A DNA stretch of 64,000 nucleotides, from assembly GCA_030220185.1 (NCBI GenBank), contig JASPKZ010005705.1, positions 1,227,501 to 1,291,500 of the forward strand, in the 5' to 3' direction. The stretch comes from Diploptera punctata (Eukaryota > Arthropoda > Insecta > Blattodea > Blaberidae). Shown one piece after another: positions 10,920-21,081 of the stretch. A program made the position numbers and the translations under genes. The number at the start of each line of letters is the position of its first letter. Position 1 is the stretch's first letter. The notes beneath the pieces are model-generated. The model saw only the letters and a list, made by a program, of their open reading frames with translations, was not told the origin of the DNA and searched no databases.

Positions 10920-11694
10920 CTGACATAGGAATGTGTGACGACACCATTTTATTAGTCGTTTTCTATTTGTCTAGATGGATTAGATCGAGATGAAACAGAT
11001 ACATTCTTTTTCTTGTAATATTTCTGATTAAAGTATGTGCTCTTTTTAGTAACTTCTTGGAACAACTTTTGTTTTGTTCGTTCTGAAATCCGCTTCCTTC
11101 ATCATGATAAGACATAAATATGAAAATCTCATAACTGAAATCGATTTCATACGAAATAAGGCTCATTAGAATGTACGAGGATTTGAACCCTGAACCGAGA
11201 CGTCTGCACGTTCTCACGGATCTAGTTAATAATGCAACACAAGACTGAGAGTCCATTTCCTCCTCTGCAAGCTTTCAGAATCTATAATTTCAACCTATGG
11301 CTCGTGACCCCACACTTAAAAACTGAACTACAATGGTATTGGTTAATTTATCAAATCATCATCATTTTCAGTACTACAGCTATTTAAGTTTAGTCTTGAT
11401 CTCCCGAACATCAGCTCGCCATTCTATTGTTATTTACTTTCTGCTTCCAATTACTGTTTACTGTTTTTTTCTCAAATCGCTCTCCATGTCATTCAATCAT
11501 CTAATCCTGGGTATAACACGTCTTTCATTTACTAAATCTATCTATAATGGCATAACTGCCCAAAGTTGCTCTCCTTGTTTAGGAGTTACTGTTATTATAG
11601 TTACCCCTTTTTTCCTGAAGGTTCATGAATGTTATGCGATCAACATACCGACCGAATGACTCATATAGAAAGCAACTAAGGTATTATTAGGGTG
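10920..11694. other. Unassigned stretch with one tRNA-like patch
   Basis: On the minus strand TCAGGGTTCAAATCCTCGTA (11176-11195) looks like a box B, with CGTGAGAACGTGCAGACGTC upstream. This may be another SINE head. No gene seen. Confidence 0.3.
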
Positions 11695-11924
11695 AAAAAG
11701 GTCGGTAAATTTTACTTAGAGGTCTCTTTATTCAGGCTTGAGGATATTTTACGATCCCGAAAATCTTCAGGCTTGGGACCCATGGCTTAAAGTCCCTCCC
11801 GGACAATTTTCTCCTTAGATATTTCCAACCTAAAAAATGCAGTGTCCGGCCGGATTTGAACCCGCGACCTTCGGGACCAGAGGCAAGGAACATAAACACC
11901 AGTCCACCGCGACCGACAATTCAC
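11695..11924 (-). mobile_element. SINE-C copy, full length
   Basis: Reverse-complement copy with the tRNA-like head (GTGGACTGGTGTTTATG, CCCGAAGGTCGCGGGTTCAA) at 11840-11924 and the complete body down to TAAATTTTACTTAGAGG at 11700. Confidence 0.8.
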
Positions 11925-12275
11925 TAAATACTGAGCTTTCTGTTCTAGAATAAAGTTACACACAAAATTAGGAAAACTCGTATTACCTCTGGATAAGGAT
12001 GAATGAAGAGATTATGTCAGTGCGACCATGAACCTTCGGGTTCGATAGTAGCAGCTTGTGAATTAATTACTATTATTATTTTAGGGTTTTTAATCTGCAA
12101 CGTTGAGATAGGATGATTTCAGCTCGAAATGGATATATTTTCGTCAATAGGCTAATGCATATGTAATATAAAAATGAGTGTCTGTCTGTCCTTTATGGAC
12201 TCCAACTATTCGACCGATTTGAATGGTGTTTTTTCCATCATTTAGATATTTTTTTCTGGGACAATTAATGTATAT
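11925..12275. other. Repeat terminus and unassigned DNA
   Basis: At 12160-12250 the sequence TATAAAAATGAGTGTCTGTC is a terminus type common in arthropod interspersed repeats, and the counterpart of the end at 27560-27597. A stray LINE-A 3' end (CATGAACCTTCGGGTTCGATAG) lies at 12029-12050. Confidence 0.4.
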
Positions 12276-12945
12276 AACATATTGACAAATGAGGGAAATT
12301 TTGAGGAAGTGGCTGAATTTCAAATACCTAGGAACAATAATCACAAATAGGAATGAGATGCAAAAAGAAATTAAACATAGGCTCAATTCTGAAAATGCGT
12401 GCTATTAGGCCTATGCATTACAGAGACTCTTGACGTCCCAACTCCTTTCAGAAAACGTTAAACTGAAAATATATAAAACAGTATTCTACTAATTATATTA
12501 TAAGGATGCGAAACATGGACCCTTACTTTAAGGCAGGAAAGGAGTTTACGAGTATTTGAGAATAAAGTTCTTAGGAAAATTCTTGGACCAAAGAGAGATG
12601 AACAAACAGGTGAATGGAGAAGACTGCAGTGAAGTACATGGTCGTTATAGGCAGTCAGATATATTAAGAACAGTTAAGTCTTCGTAGACTACGATGGGCA
12701 GGACATATGGCACGAATGGGGAATGGAAGACGTGCATTGAAACTTCTTGTAGGAAAACCAGAAGGAAAACTCCCAGTTGATAGACCAAGAATGAGGTGGG
12801 ATAATAACATTAAATATGATTGAGGGAAATTGATTTTACAGGAAATGATTGGAAAACATTATCACAGGATAGGGATGTATGGAGAGTTTATTTCCGCGCG
12901 GTCATGAACCAACGGGTTCGATAGTGCCAGTGAGTTAGTTAGTTT
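12276..12945 (+). mobile_element. LINE-A 3' half
   Basis: Plus-strand copy from the EEVAEF..YLGTIIT region through GCET.TL, LRVFE, GPKRDEQTGEW, RWAGHMARMGNGR and GRPRMRW to the 3' end CATGAACCAACGGGTTCGATAG and a GTTA tail. Frameshifts at several points, for example 12325 and 12680. Confidence 0.8.
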
Positions 12946-13477
12946 AACATATTACCGTACGTACTATGGGACCGGACCTAATATTGGTTTATATATTTCA
13001 GTGCACTAGAAAAGTCGCTTTTTAGACGCTTAAATCTAAAAAAAAAAAAGTCTGCAACATCGTATGTCTATGTTTTACGGATAAATCACAATAAGATGTT
13101 TTGTCTTTCAACTCATTAATGCGAATAAGTTCGGGATGAGTAAATTCCCGGACAAGCGTAGCAGCGCACGGCGAGTATTCTTTACGTATAACTCACAATG
13201 AACAATTTTGTCTTTCAGCTCATTGATGCCAAGAAGATCGGGATAAGTAAATTCCCGTAAAGGATCCGTAACTCTGAACAAAAATACCTCTGTCCAAAAT
13301 TTAAATGACTGTCATCCACCCTAATAATACCTTAGTTACCTACCAGATGTTTCATTGAGACGGAATGCTCAGTGACATCTGTAGGGAAACAATTATAACT
13401 AAATTATCAATTGTAATTATTAAGATACTTTCCAATAGGGGGACCCATGTCTCAATGAGATACATAAGGAAGCTACA
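12946..13477. other. Repeat fragments, unassigned
   Basis: At 13085-13270 two related segments (TTTTGTCTTTCA.CTCATT, GGGAT.AGTAAATTCCCG) match 26400-26470 in reverse orientation, so this is a piece of the repeat described at 26318. Confidence 0.4.
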
Positions 13478-13989
13478 TTTTACTTTCTTTAATTCCTTCA
13501 TAAACGTCTGTCAAATTGTATTCTTAGGGTTTCATTTTTCAAATTATTTCTCACCATTTACGATGATTTGTACATTTTTTCTAACGATTATTTCAATGTA
13601 TTCTTCTACGATATTTAACTACATACGTAGCTGAATACGTGGCAGCCGTATTGATTTTAACGAATATTCTATGCAACAACGGGGGCATGTTCCAGTGCAG
13701 CTAACATAGAGTATGTATTAATCAAACTGTACACGTATACTTCAGAATTTCATAACTTACTATTTATTTTTTGGGCGTTACAATCTTTCACAGGTTAGAG
13801 TGCTTAAATTGCATTATGTTAGCTTTTAGGTTGGTCTTTCACAAGTTAGATTATTTAAATTGCGTTAGGATAGCTTTTAGGTTTGTTAAATGTCGTGTAT
13901 ATGTTGGCTGCATCCCGTGATTCCACAATATAAACATAATGCTGAGTGATTCCGGGCTACGTGGCCATGGCCTATTAATGTTGTTCCTA

Positions 13990-14030
13990 CCAGATGTTTC
14001 TCCCTCAACTGAGGAGGGCATCTTCAGTGA
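13990..14030 (-). ncRNA. Hammerhead-like motif, left arm of H1
   Basis: Minus strand: core CTGAAGA (14021-14027), stem II CCCTC/GAGGG, GAA, then ACAT before a C and TGG. ACAT breaks the ACGT palindrome seen in the 62.4-kb copy, so dimer formation would be weak. Confidence 0.45.
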
Positions 14031-14117
14031 CGAGTATTTCTAGGTGTTGTTTCCTGACCGGAGGCTCGACTATGAATTTCGAGACTCCGACCAAGAAACA
14101 ACACCTAGAAATATTTG

Positions 14118-14158
14118 CCACTGAAGATGTCATCCGCAGTTTAGGGATAAACGTCTGG
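14118..14158 (+). ncRNA. Hammerhead-like motif, right arm of H1
   Basis: Stem I CCA (14118-14120) with TGG (14156-14158), core CTGAAGA (14121-14127), stem III palindrome ACGT (14151-14154), and C17 at 14155. The GAA box has mutated to TAA, so this copy is probably inactive. Confidence 0.4.
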
Positions 14159-14335
14159 TAGGAACAAAAGTAATGGACCATGGCCACATAGCCCGGAATC
14201 ATTCAACATTATGATTACCGGCCGTGAAAGTCTGCATTCAACATAGTGTAAACGACTTCCCGATTGTTGGCGCATGCGCATGGTGTATTATTGGAACTTA
14301 GAAATATTTTTCGCGTCACATGTTGTAAAATATTT

Positions 14336-14799
14336 TCCCATAAGGATGTACGTAGAAGAATAAGAACTATTATTAGTTTAGTATGATATTATAGAGTGTG
14401 CAAATGTTTAATTATTATATACTTCAGGCAACTATTATAACTTGTAGATCCATTAGCTCTAAGAGCATTGTTATTAATACAATAGCAAGTACAACTAATA
14501 TAATTACAAAATTTATAATAAACCTGGGGTTCCGCAGCATCTAGCAGTGTGATGTGGTCTCGTGAGGTATGGACAATCTAAGAAGTATCATCTCAATATA
14601 TTCAAGGTGAATGCAGAACGGGTCTTTTGCTAATCCAATTCAGTGTAGGCATCGTCCCAGTAAGTGATGCCCTGTAGCAAGACAAAAGGTGATCGCAGCC
14701 TCAAGACTGGTTCCACCGGAGACGGTCTTGGTTTCACCTCTCCACTGCTTGACTGCTGCCTGCCCGTTGTAAAATGTTGGTTAAATTTTACAACCTGTG
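14336..14799. other. Unassigned, with a G+C-rich part
   Basis: 14530-14790 is richer in G+C than its surroundings and holds a 68-codon minus-strand frame ending in GITYWDDAYTELD. No family recognised. It could be the 5' part of an unknown retroelement. Confidence 0.25.
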
Positions 14800-15285
14800 A
14801 CGCAACTTTTTTAATTACTTCATAAACTCCTGTCAAATTTTATTCTTGGGTTTCATTTTTCGAATTATTTCCCACCATTTTAATGACTTTTACATGTTTT
14901 CTAACGATTGAGTTTTTTACGATATTGAACTACATGAAGACCGGGCAGCCATATTGATTTTAACGAATATTCTCTGTTCCAGTGTAGCCAACATAGAGTC
15001 CATACTAATTAACTTACACAAAATAAAATGAGCGTGCATTCTGTCACAGGTTAGAGTACTTAAATTGCGTTAGGTTAGCTTTTAGGTTGGTCTTTTACAG
15101 GTTAAAATACTTAATTTGCGTCATGTTAGCTTTTAGGTTCGTTGCAACGCATGTTCAAATATCGTGTATATGTTGGCTGCATTCCGTGATTCCATAATGT
15201 AAACTGCTTCGCGTCTGTTGGCGCATGCGCATGGTGTATGATTGAAACTTAGAAACAATTTTCGCGTCACATGTAAGGTATTTTC
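14800..15285 (+). repeat. Direct repeat copy 2 (empty site for H1)
   Basis: Paralogue of 13478-14335. At 15193-15206 it reads through ATAATGTAAACTGC, the position where copy 1 holds the H1 hairpin. Confidence 0.8.
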
Positions 15286-15294
15286 AAAATTTGT

Positions 15295-15910
15295 GTTTAG
15301 CATTTATCGTAAGTAATGCCACGAGTGATTTCGAATTTATCTAGAGAATTTGTAAGTCAAGGGTGGCATTTGTTAGGACTATTTAACGAATAAAATTAAG
15401 CTCTTTACTAAAAAATAATTATTTGAATATAGTTACCGGTGTTTTAAAATATTTATATAGTTAATGTAAACGTCGATGTTTGAAAACAAATTAGAAATGT
15501 GAGGTTATGTATATCACTGCAACTTGATCATATTATTTATTGCCAAATAGGATCGCAATATTGTAAGAATGCACTCTTGTGGAGAAATAATGAAACACAT
15601 CAAACAATTATAATCAACATTATAGGTTAATCATTTATATTTTGAATAAACAGCTCAGTAAAATCACTGAATCTATTCATTATTTGCTATATTCAATGTA
15701 TTTGTTGGAGAAAAATAATGGTCTAACCTGTTCAGAATATTAAAAAAGGAGGAGCTTTCTTTATCACAAAAGCAGGAGCTGATAAGAGAAATCGACAAAG
15801 AGCGAGGTGAAACACGACTGTCATTGGTGTAAAACAGAATTCATTGAAACGTGATTGGTCATTGACTACCATTTGCGACATGAGTTCAATAGTCTTTGAA
15901 AGAATATTAA
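15295..15910 (-). repeat. Repeat T copy 2
   Basis: Reverse complement of the 50735-51508 repeat. TGCCACGAGTGATTTCGAA lies at the left, TGATCATATTATTTATTGCC in the middle, and GTTCAATAGTC at the right end. Confidence 0.75.
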
Positions 15911-16396
15911 TTTTAGTTTTTATTGAATGGTAATATGTTTGTCTTCATGACTAAAGTTGAGTTTCTGTGCCTCTAAGTTCATTAGTTCTCATATCGAAAG
16001 CTACTTTTAAATTTTTGTGATAGTATTTCCTTTCCCTTTTGCTCAAAGGGACAAAAAATAGACATGAGTTTTAACTTCAAGTGACCGAAATCGAGACATC
16101 AATTTCTATAAAAGAAAAGGTGAAATTTGAGCGTTACACTTGGGCAGCCCTTGTTACAGGTAGAAATGATGCAACAAGAGACAGCATGTGCTATTGTCTA
16201 AGTGTTATTGCCAAGGTGCCACGTTGTGCAATATTCCGATCCCTAGTTACATTGAGTCCCGGTCAATTCCGATCCTTAAGTAGTCGGCAAAGTGGGTCCC
16301 CGAACAAAGTAAATTCACCCTGGGTCCTGGTAGCATTCTCTAATTGTATTATCTCTGCTGGTTATTAATTTTGTAAGGTACTATTAATTTGTTGAT
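15911..16396. other. Unassigned, with a 95-codon ORF
   Basis: A plus-strand open frame at 16081-16368 has no recognisable motif or splice context. It is not called a gene. Confidence 0.2.
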
Positions 16397-16650
16397 TACG
16401 AGTATTTGAGAATAAAGTACTCAAGAAAAATTTTGGAGCAAAGAGAGATGAAAAATAGGAGAAGACTTCGTACCAGTGAGCTACGTGATTTTTATTGGAA
16501 ACTAGATATAATAATAAGAATTAAGTCTCGTATACTGCGATTGTCAGGACATGTGGCACGAATGAGGACAGAAAGAGGAGCACTGAAACTCTTTGTAGGA
16601 AAACCAGAGTGAAAGCACCCGGTTGGTAGACCAATAATGAGGTTAGAGAA
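16397..16650 (+). mobile_element. LINE-A 3' fragment
   Basis: Plus-strand piece starting at YEYLRIKY (LRVFENKVL homologue) and running through LRLSGHVARMRTERGALKL and a broken GRPIMR. It ends at about 16650, where an inverted LINE-A piece follows. Confidence 0.7.
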
Positions 16651-16654
16651 TAGT

Positions 16655-17215
16655 TGGGAGATTTAAACCTGGACGGACGTAGGTTCTGCATATATTTCTA
16701 TCTTTAGCTAATCATTTTAAGTCATTCACTCCGTATAATTTACCTCTCTCATATCATCATTAATATTAATCTTTCACCTCATTATTGGCACCATAATGGG
16801 CGCTTTCCCTCTGGTTTTTCTACAAGACGTTAGCATTCCTCATTCTTGCAACACGTCATGGATATCGCACCTACGATTTTTAACTGTTCTTATTACATCC
16901 GGTTTTCCATTAAGATCATGTAGATCCTGTTAAGTAATTTTCTCCATTCGCCTATCTGTTCGTCTATATTTGGTTAAAAATGTATATTTAAGTGCTCATA
17001 ATATTGTCTCCTGTCTTAAAATTAGAGACCACGATTCGCATCTAAATAACTGATATAATAACCGTTTTATAAATTTTTAACATAACATATTTTATGAGAA
17101 GCAGGGATGCAAAGGGTCCTCATATCACATAATAGCATGCGTTTGTAGAGTTGAGCCTAGGTATACTATCATTTCTTTCTGCAACTTTTCCAGTTTGAAA
17201 TTATTGTTCTTAGGT
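16655..17215 (-). mobile_element. LINE-A 3' fragment, inverted
   Basis: Decayed minus-strand copy from the 3' end near 16660 to the YLGTII region at 17205. It abuts the plus-strand copy at 17217, so the two form a head-to-head inverted pair. Confidence 0.6.
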
Positions 17216-17216
17216 G

Positions 17217-17877
17217 TTTGAAGTTAATGACAAACGAGGGGAATTTTGAGGAAGTGACTGATTTCAAATACCTTGGAACAATAATCACAAATGGGAATGA
17301 GATGCACAAAGAAATTAAGCATAGGGTCAATTCTGGAAATGCGTGTTATTATGTATTACAAAAGACTTTTGATGTCCCAATTTCTTTCAAAATCGTTAAA
17401 CTGAAAATATATAAAACTATTATTCTACCAGTTATATTATATGGGTGCGAAACAAGGACTCTTACTTTAAGGGTGGAAAGGAGATTACGAGTATTTGAGA
17501 ATAAAGTACTTAGGAAAATGTTTGGACCAAAGAGAGATGAACAGACAGGTGAATGGAGAAGACTACTAACAATGAACTACATGGTTTTATAGGAAGCCAG
17601 ATATAATAAGAATAGTTAAGTCTCATAGACTGCGATGGGCAGGACATATGGCACGAATGGGGAATGAAAGACGTGCATGGAAGCATCTTATAGGAAAGCC
17701 AGAGTGAAAACGCCCAGTTGGAGACCAAGAATAAGGTGGGAGAATAACATTAATTATGATTTGACGGAAGTAGATTATACAGGGAATGATTGGAAAATAT
17801 TATCTCAGGATAGGGATGTATGGAGAGCTTATAACCGCGCGGCCATGATCCTACGGGTTCGATAGTGTCAGTGAGTA
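17217..17877 (+). mobile_element. LINE-A 3' half, well preserved
   Basis: The frame is open for 124 codons (17218-17592): DFKYLGTIITNGNEMHKEI, LKIYKTIILPVILYGCET, and RVFENKVLRKMFGPKRDEQT. A frameshift then separates it from the C-terminal GRPRIRW.NNINYDL part (17677-17865). The 3' end CATGATCCTACGGGTTCG is followed by GTAA repeats. It is among the younger-looking copies in the window. Confidence 0.85.
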
Positions 17878-18165
17878 AGTAAGTAAGGTATTTAAAGTTT
17901 CGTAGACTGAGATGGGCAGGACATGTGGAATGAATGACGAATGAAAGAGGGACTTGGAAGCTTCTTGAGGGAAAAGCAGAGGGAAAATGCTCAGTTGGTA
18001 GACCAAGAATCAGGTGGGAGAATAATATTAACCATTATTTGAGGGAAGTAGATTACATAGGAGAGATTAGAAAACATTAGCTCATGATAGGGATGTGTGG
18101 AGGGCTTATGTCCGCGCGGCCATGAACCTACAAGGTCGATAGTGCCAGTGAATTGGTTAGAGTTT
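17878..18165 (+). mobile_element. LINE-A 3' end, second in tandem
   Basis: Starts right after the GTAAGTAAG tail of the preceding copy, at the RRLRWAGH codons, and runs to its own 3' end at CGATAGTGCCAGTGAATTGG. Confidence 0.75.
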
Positions 18166-18850
18166 TGAATTCTGGCACTTCTTCAAAATTTCCCTCATTT
18201 TTTGATAAGGGTCAATGTTCATTTTAAAATATACTTCTACGTGTGGCCATATATTTAGCTTTATTAATATTCACTTCTAGTTTCTTAGTGTTATTTAAAA
18301 TAGATAAAAATATGTAGCCTAATTTTGAGACACGCTGTATATAAGTTGACAGATGAGAGTTTGAGTTTGTAACTTGGGACTCACAAACACTGTGTACTAT
18401 CTTAAGGCGTTAGGATTACCAAGTTTGCTGCTCTCTGTAAATCAAAGGGAATTTACAATGCGAATCTCTAGCTAATTTTGATTTATGCGAAACTAGTTCA
18501 ACAGCATTACAATTTGTTTAAAATGTTACCAGATGACGTAAATTACACACCTAAGTCTTCATATGATATTTTAATGTACCATGACGTCATATCCTCATGT
18601 TTATAGTCCTATGTCTTTATGACAATTCCCTTTATCTTAAAACTTATGCAAACTGTCTTACGTACAAAGTTAAAATGGCATGAGTCGCTTTGAGAGCTCT
18701 AATTGCAGAAACAGACTTTTGCATATAATCCTCTTCAGTCGCTTTGTAACATAGTATACTAACGAATATATGGCGTGCGCTGCTACGCCTAAATAAACGA
18801 AATATGTTTTCATTTTTATTTGAATAAATTAAAAGAAAATTATGGGTTAA
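18166..18850. other. Unassigned stretch
   Basis: GGCGTGCGCTGCTACGCCTAAATAA at 18771-18795 matches the left end of the repeat at 26318. Otherwise nothing recognised. Confidence 0.3.
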
Positions 18851-19078
18851 TTAAACTGTATGGCATACATTGCGACGAACCAAACATGTCGGTTGCTAGA
18901 GTCAATTTTTAATTTCGGATTTCAGGTAAACCCACACTTCTTACAAGATTTCGCAGATTGTTTTTACAATATCTACCTCGGTTTATTTTAATAGCATACA
19001 GTGAGTTTCGTTGTGAAACTTCAAAAATTCCGACCGCTAGAAAGATTTTTAAATTTTCCTTTCAGTGAACTCCTACGT
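18851..19078 (+). repeat. Repeat V copy 1
   Basis: Matches 48640-48850: GCTAGAG..ATTTTTAA, GCATA.A..TAGTTTCGTTGTGAAA, and ATTTTTAAATTTTC. It is interrupted by the mariner-like element at 19080. Confidence 0.5.
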
Positions 19079-19079
19079 A

Positions 19080-19589
19080 CATCGTGACGCATTCAAACCT
19101 CCCACATTTTAATTAATCATAACTCTCAAAGTATGCAGAATTATGAAATGAGGTTGATATTAATAGAAAGAGAAACTCAAAGAATTTTTGTTTTCATTGT
19201 TGCAGTTAATTCATCTGTCGCATGTTGGACAATAATGATATAAAACACGTTCGCCAGAAATCACTCCAATGGACTTCTTCCTCTAGGGGTATGTAAAAGA
19301 CCGTGTGTTTTTGCGACTCCAGTACAAGGTCTTCATGATTTACGAACCCGTATCCTTGACAGAATTACAACAGTACCAATGGACATGTTGGACAGAACGT
19401 GGTACGAAATCGAATGCAGACTTGATATTGTTCGTGCTACTAATGGTGCACATATAGAGGTGTTTTAGTGTGTGATAATGAAAATTCTTTGAGTTTGCAT
19501 TTCGTTTAATACCGGCCTCATTTCTAATTCCACATACTTTGTTAAGTTATGATTAATTAAAATGTGGGAAATTTGAATGGGATACTCTG
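19080..19589 (+). mobile_element. Internally deleted mariner-like element
   Basis: Terminal inverted repeats of about 100 bp (outer bases CATCGTGACGCATTCAAAC and CAGAGTATCCCATTCAAAT; inner CCCACATTTTAATTAATC in both) lie between TA dinucleotides at 19078-19079 and 19590-19591, the Tc1/mariner target. At about 510 bp it is much shorter than an autonomous element; only the C-terminus of the transposase remains. Confidence 0.75.
19272..19468 (+). pseudogene. Mariner-type transposase C-terminus
   Basis: Frame at 19313-19468 reads GLHDLRTRILDRITTVPMDM, then LDRTWYEIECRLDIV and NGAHIEVF before a stop. This is the usual end of insect mariner-type transposases of the DUF4817 group. A preceding piece DFFL.GYVKDRV at about 19272-19310 is in another frame with a stop. 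The DDE core is deleted. Confidence 0.7.
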
Positions 19590-20073
19590 TATAATGATTT
19601 TAGAGAATAATAAAAACTAAACAAACTCTATACCTCATAACCTGTATATACATTTTTTATAACAATCGACAAACTAATTTTCGAGTTTTGCAACATACGC
19701 AGACTGGATTTTTATATATGAACATTATCACATATAAGATTTTTTCTGTGTAAAAAATTCAATACTGCTATGACTGTTTTAATGTTACTGAGTGTAACTC
19801 TTGCTGATTTTTTATTTTATTTTATTTCTAACTGTAAGGATAGATGGCAGTGCTATAGTCATTGTAGAGCCTGGTTCCTATGGGCAATCTTCTGATTTCT
19901 TGTTTACATTAAAAATATGCAAAATTACTTTAATCTGAAATCTTCCCGACCCTGGAAGGTCGCTATGTCAGAAGCATCGCAAAATAAACAATAATCTGAA
20001 ATCATTGTTTACTCTTTTATTTAATGTTACAAATAAGTTTAGCCTCTGCATTATGCAAACTAAAAAATATATT
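19590..20073. other. Unassigned A+T-rich stretch
   Basis: Nothing recognised. Confidence 0.25.
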
Positions 20074-20131
20074 AATTATATTATTTTTGGTCTGGACATC
20101 TTACGTCAATATTAATGTTGATTTGTTCTTG

Positions 20132-20165
20132 GACATGTTTCAAAACAATTCTGTTTTATCGTCAG
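20132..20165 (-). ncRNA. Hammerhead-like motif, left arm
   Basis: Mirror of the motif at 20267-20300 on the opposite strand: CTGACGA core, AAAAC/GTTTT stem II, GAA and palindromic ACATGT. Confidence 0.5.
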
Positions 20166-20266
20166 CTTTCCCAGACTGGTTTTATTTATGTTGCATTATC
20201 GGGAGCTGACATCGACATCCAGGTGGTGCAACATAATGCAACATAAATAAAACCAGTCTGGGAAAG

Positions 20267-20300
20267 CTGACGATAAAACAGAATTGTTTTGAAACATGTC
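20267..20300 (+). ncRNA. Hammerhead-like motif, right arm
   Basis: Core CTGACGA at 20267-20273 fits CUGANGA. Stem II AAAAC/GTTTT (5 bp) is followed by GAA (20291-20293), the self-complementary ACATGT (20294-20299) and C17 at 20300. The weak point is stem I, which pairs poorly. Confidence 0.5.
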
Positions 20301-20399
20301 CAAGAACAAATCAACATTAATATTGAGGTAAGATGTCCAGACCAAAAATAATATAATTAAAATAACCTCAAAATATAACTTCCTAAAATTAAATATTAA

Positions 20400-20590
20400 A
20401 AAATATATACTGTATCACAGGTGGTGAACTCTCAATCATCATAATATGTATCAAGAAGAAGATCAAGACAACCCTTGAGGATGTCACACGCAGTCTCTGG
20501 CGAAACGTCGGGGAACTACAAGGCCCGAAAATCTTCTTCAAGATCATCATAGCAACTCCGGCCGTGAAAGTCTACATGAATACATCATAA
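20400..20590 (+). mobile_element. Penelope-like fragment, single orientation
   Basis: Shares GGCCGTGAAAGTCTACATG near the right end with H1 and H2, and has CGAAACGTC in the middle. No inverted arm is present. Left boundary uncertain. Confidence 0.5.
20472..20512 (+). ncRNA. Hammerhead-like motif, partly decayed
   Basis: GAA and ACGT with C17 (20502-20509) are intact. The core reads TTGAGGA, one base off CUGANGA, and stem I CCC/GGG pairs. Stem II is poor. Confidence 0.35.
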
Positions 20591-20697
20591 TATTTACTAT
20601 TTTTTTTAATTTAATACACAAGTGATCTTCTTGGTGATAAAATATTAAAATATGTATACAGTCAATATGCCCATTTCACCAATTAATGTTTTAAAAA

Positions 20698-20738
20698 GGT
20701 CAATAAGTTTCCACAACCAAGCTGTCATTCTCAAGACC
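20698..20738 (-). ncRNA. Diverged hammerhead-like motif, left arm
   Basis: Mirror of 20836-20876 with a few substitutions in stems II and III. Confidence 0.25.
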
Positions 20739-20835
20739 AGATATTGACTGAAGACAAAATTGATAATAAATAAATAAACAGTTAAACTGAATTTGTTTAT
20801 TTATTTATTATCAATTTTGTGTTCAGTCAATATCT

Positions 20836-20876
20836 GGTCTTGAGAATGACAGCTTCGCTGTGGAAACTTGTTGACC
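20836..20876 (+). ncRNA. Diverged hammerhead-like motif, right arm
   Basis: Stem I GGTC/GACC (4 bp), stem II ACAGC/GCTGT (5 bp, loop TTC) and GAA are well formed. The core TTGAGAA differs from CUGANGA at two bases, and ACTTGT is an imperfect palindrome. Confidence 0.3.
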
Positions 20877-21002
20877 ATTTTAAAACATTTATTGGTGAAA
20901 TGGGCATATTGACTGTATACATATTTTAATTTTTTAAATATTTAACTCATGTAAGAGTTATTTTTATTATCTTTAACTAGACACATAGCCTTTTATCATC
21001 AT

Positions 21003-21015
21003 ACTCTCTCTCTTT

Positions 21016-21077
<62 letters not shown>
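21003..21077. repeat. (CT)n microsatellite
   Basis: Long CT tract with a few CC interruptions. Confidence 0.95.

Positions 21078-21081
<4 letters not shown>

Larger units (their letters stand above)
13935..14242 (+). mobile_element. Fold-back element H1, Penelope-like
   Basis: Long inverted repeat (arms about 13935-14070 and 14080-14213) whose ends carry GATTCCGGGCTACGTGGCC, followed by GGCCGTGAAAGTCTGCATTC. Each arm holds a hammerhead-like motif. It interrupts direct repeat copy 1; the sister copy at 15200 lacks it. Flanks ACAATATAAAC (13924-13934) and ATAGTGTAAAC (14243-14253) look like a diverged target duplication. Assignment to Penelope-like retroelements rests on the ribozyme motif. 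Confidence 0.65.
13478..14335 (+). repeat. Direct repeat copy 1
   Basis: Segments 13478-13934 and 14243-14335 align in order with 14800-15285. Shared landmarks are TTGATTTTAACGAATATTCT, TTAGGTTGGTCTTT, GTGTATATGTTGGCTGCAT and TTGGCGCATGCGCATGGTGT. The copy is interrupted by a hairpin element. Confidence 0.8.
20074..20358. mobile_element. Fold-back element, 126-bp arms
   Basis: Arms 20074-20199 and 20233-20358 are inverted copies with very few mismatches around a 33-bp spacer. Each arm carries one hammerhead-like motif. It lies next to the Penelope-like piece at 20400, so both could derive from one insertion. Confidence 0.7.
20644..20930. mobile_element. Fold-back element, 137-bp arms
   Basis: Arms 20644-20780 and 20794-20930 are near-perfect inverted copies around a 13-bp spacer. 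They carry TATTGACTG near their inner ends and GTATACAGTCAATATG at their outer ends. Confidence 0.75.

Noticed and set aside
14630..14836. 68-codon ORF in a G+C-rich part
   Set aside because: No motif, no splice sites and no conservation evidence. Left as unassigned.
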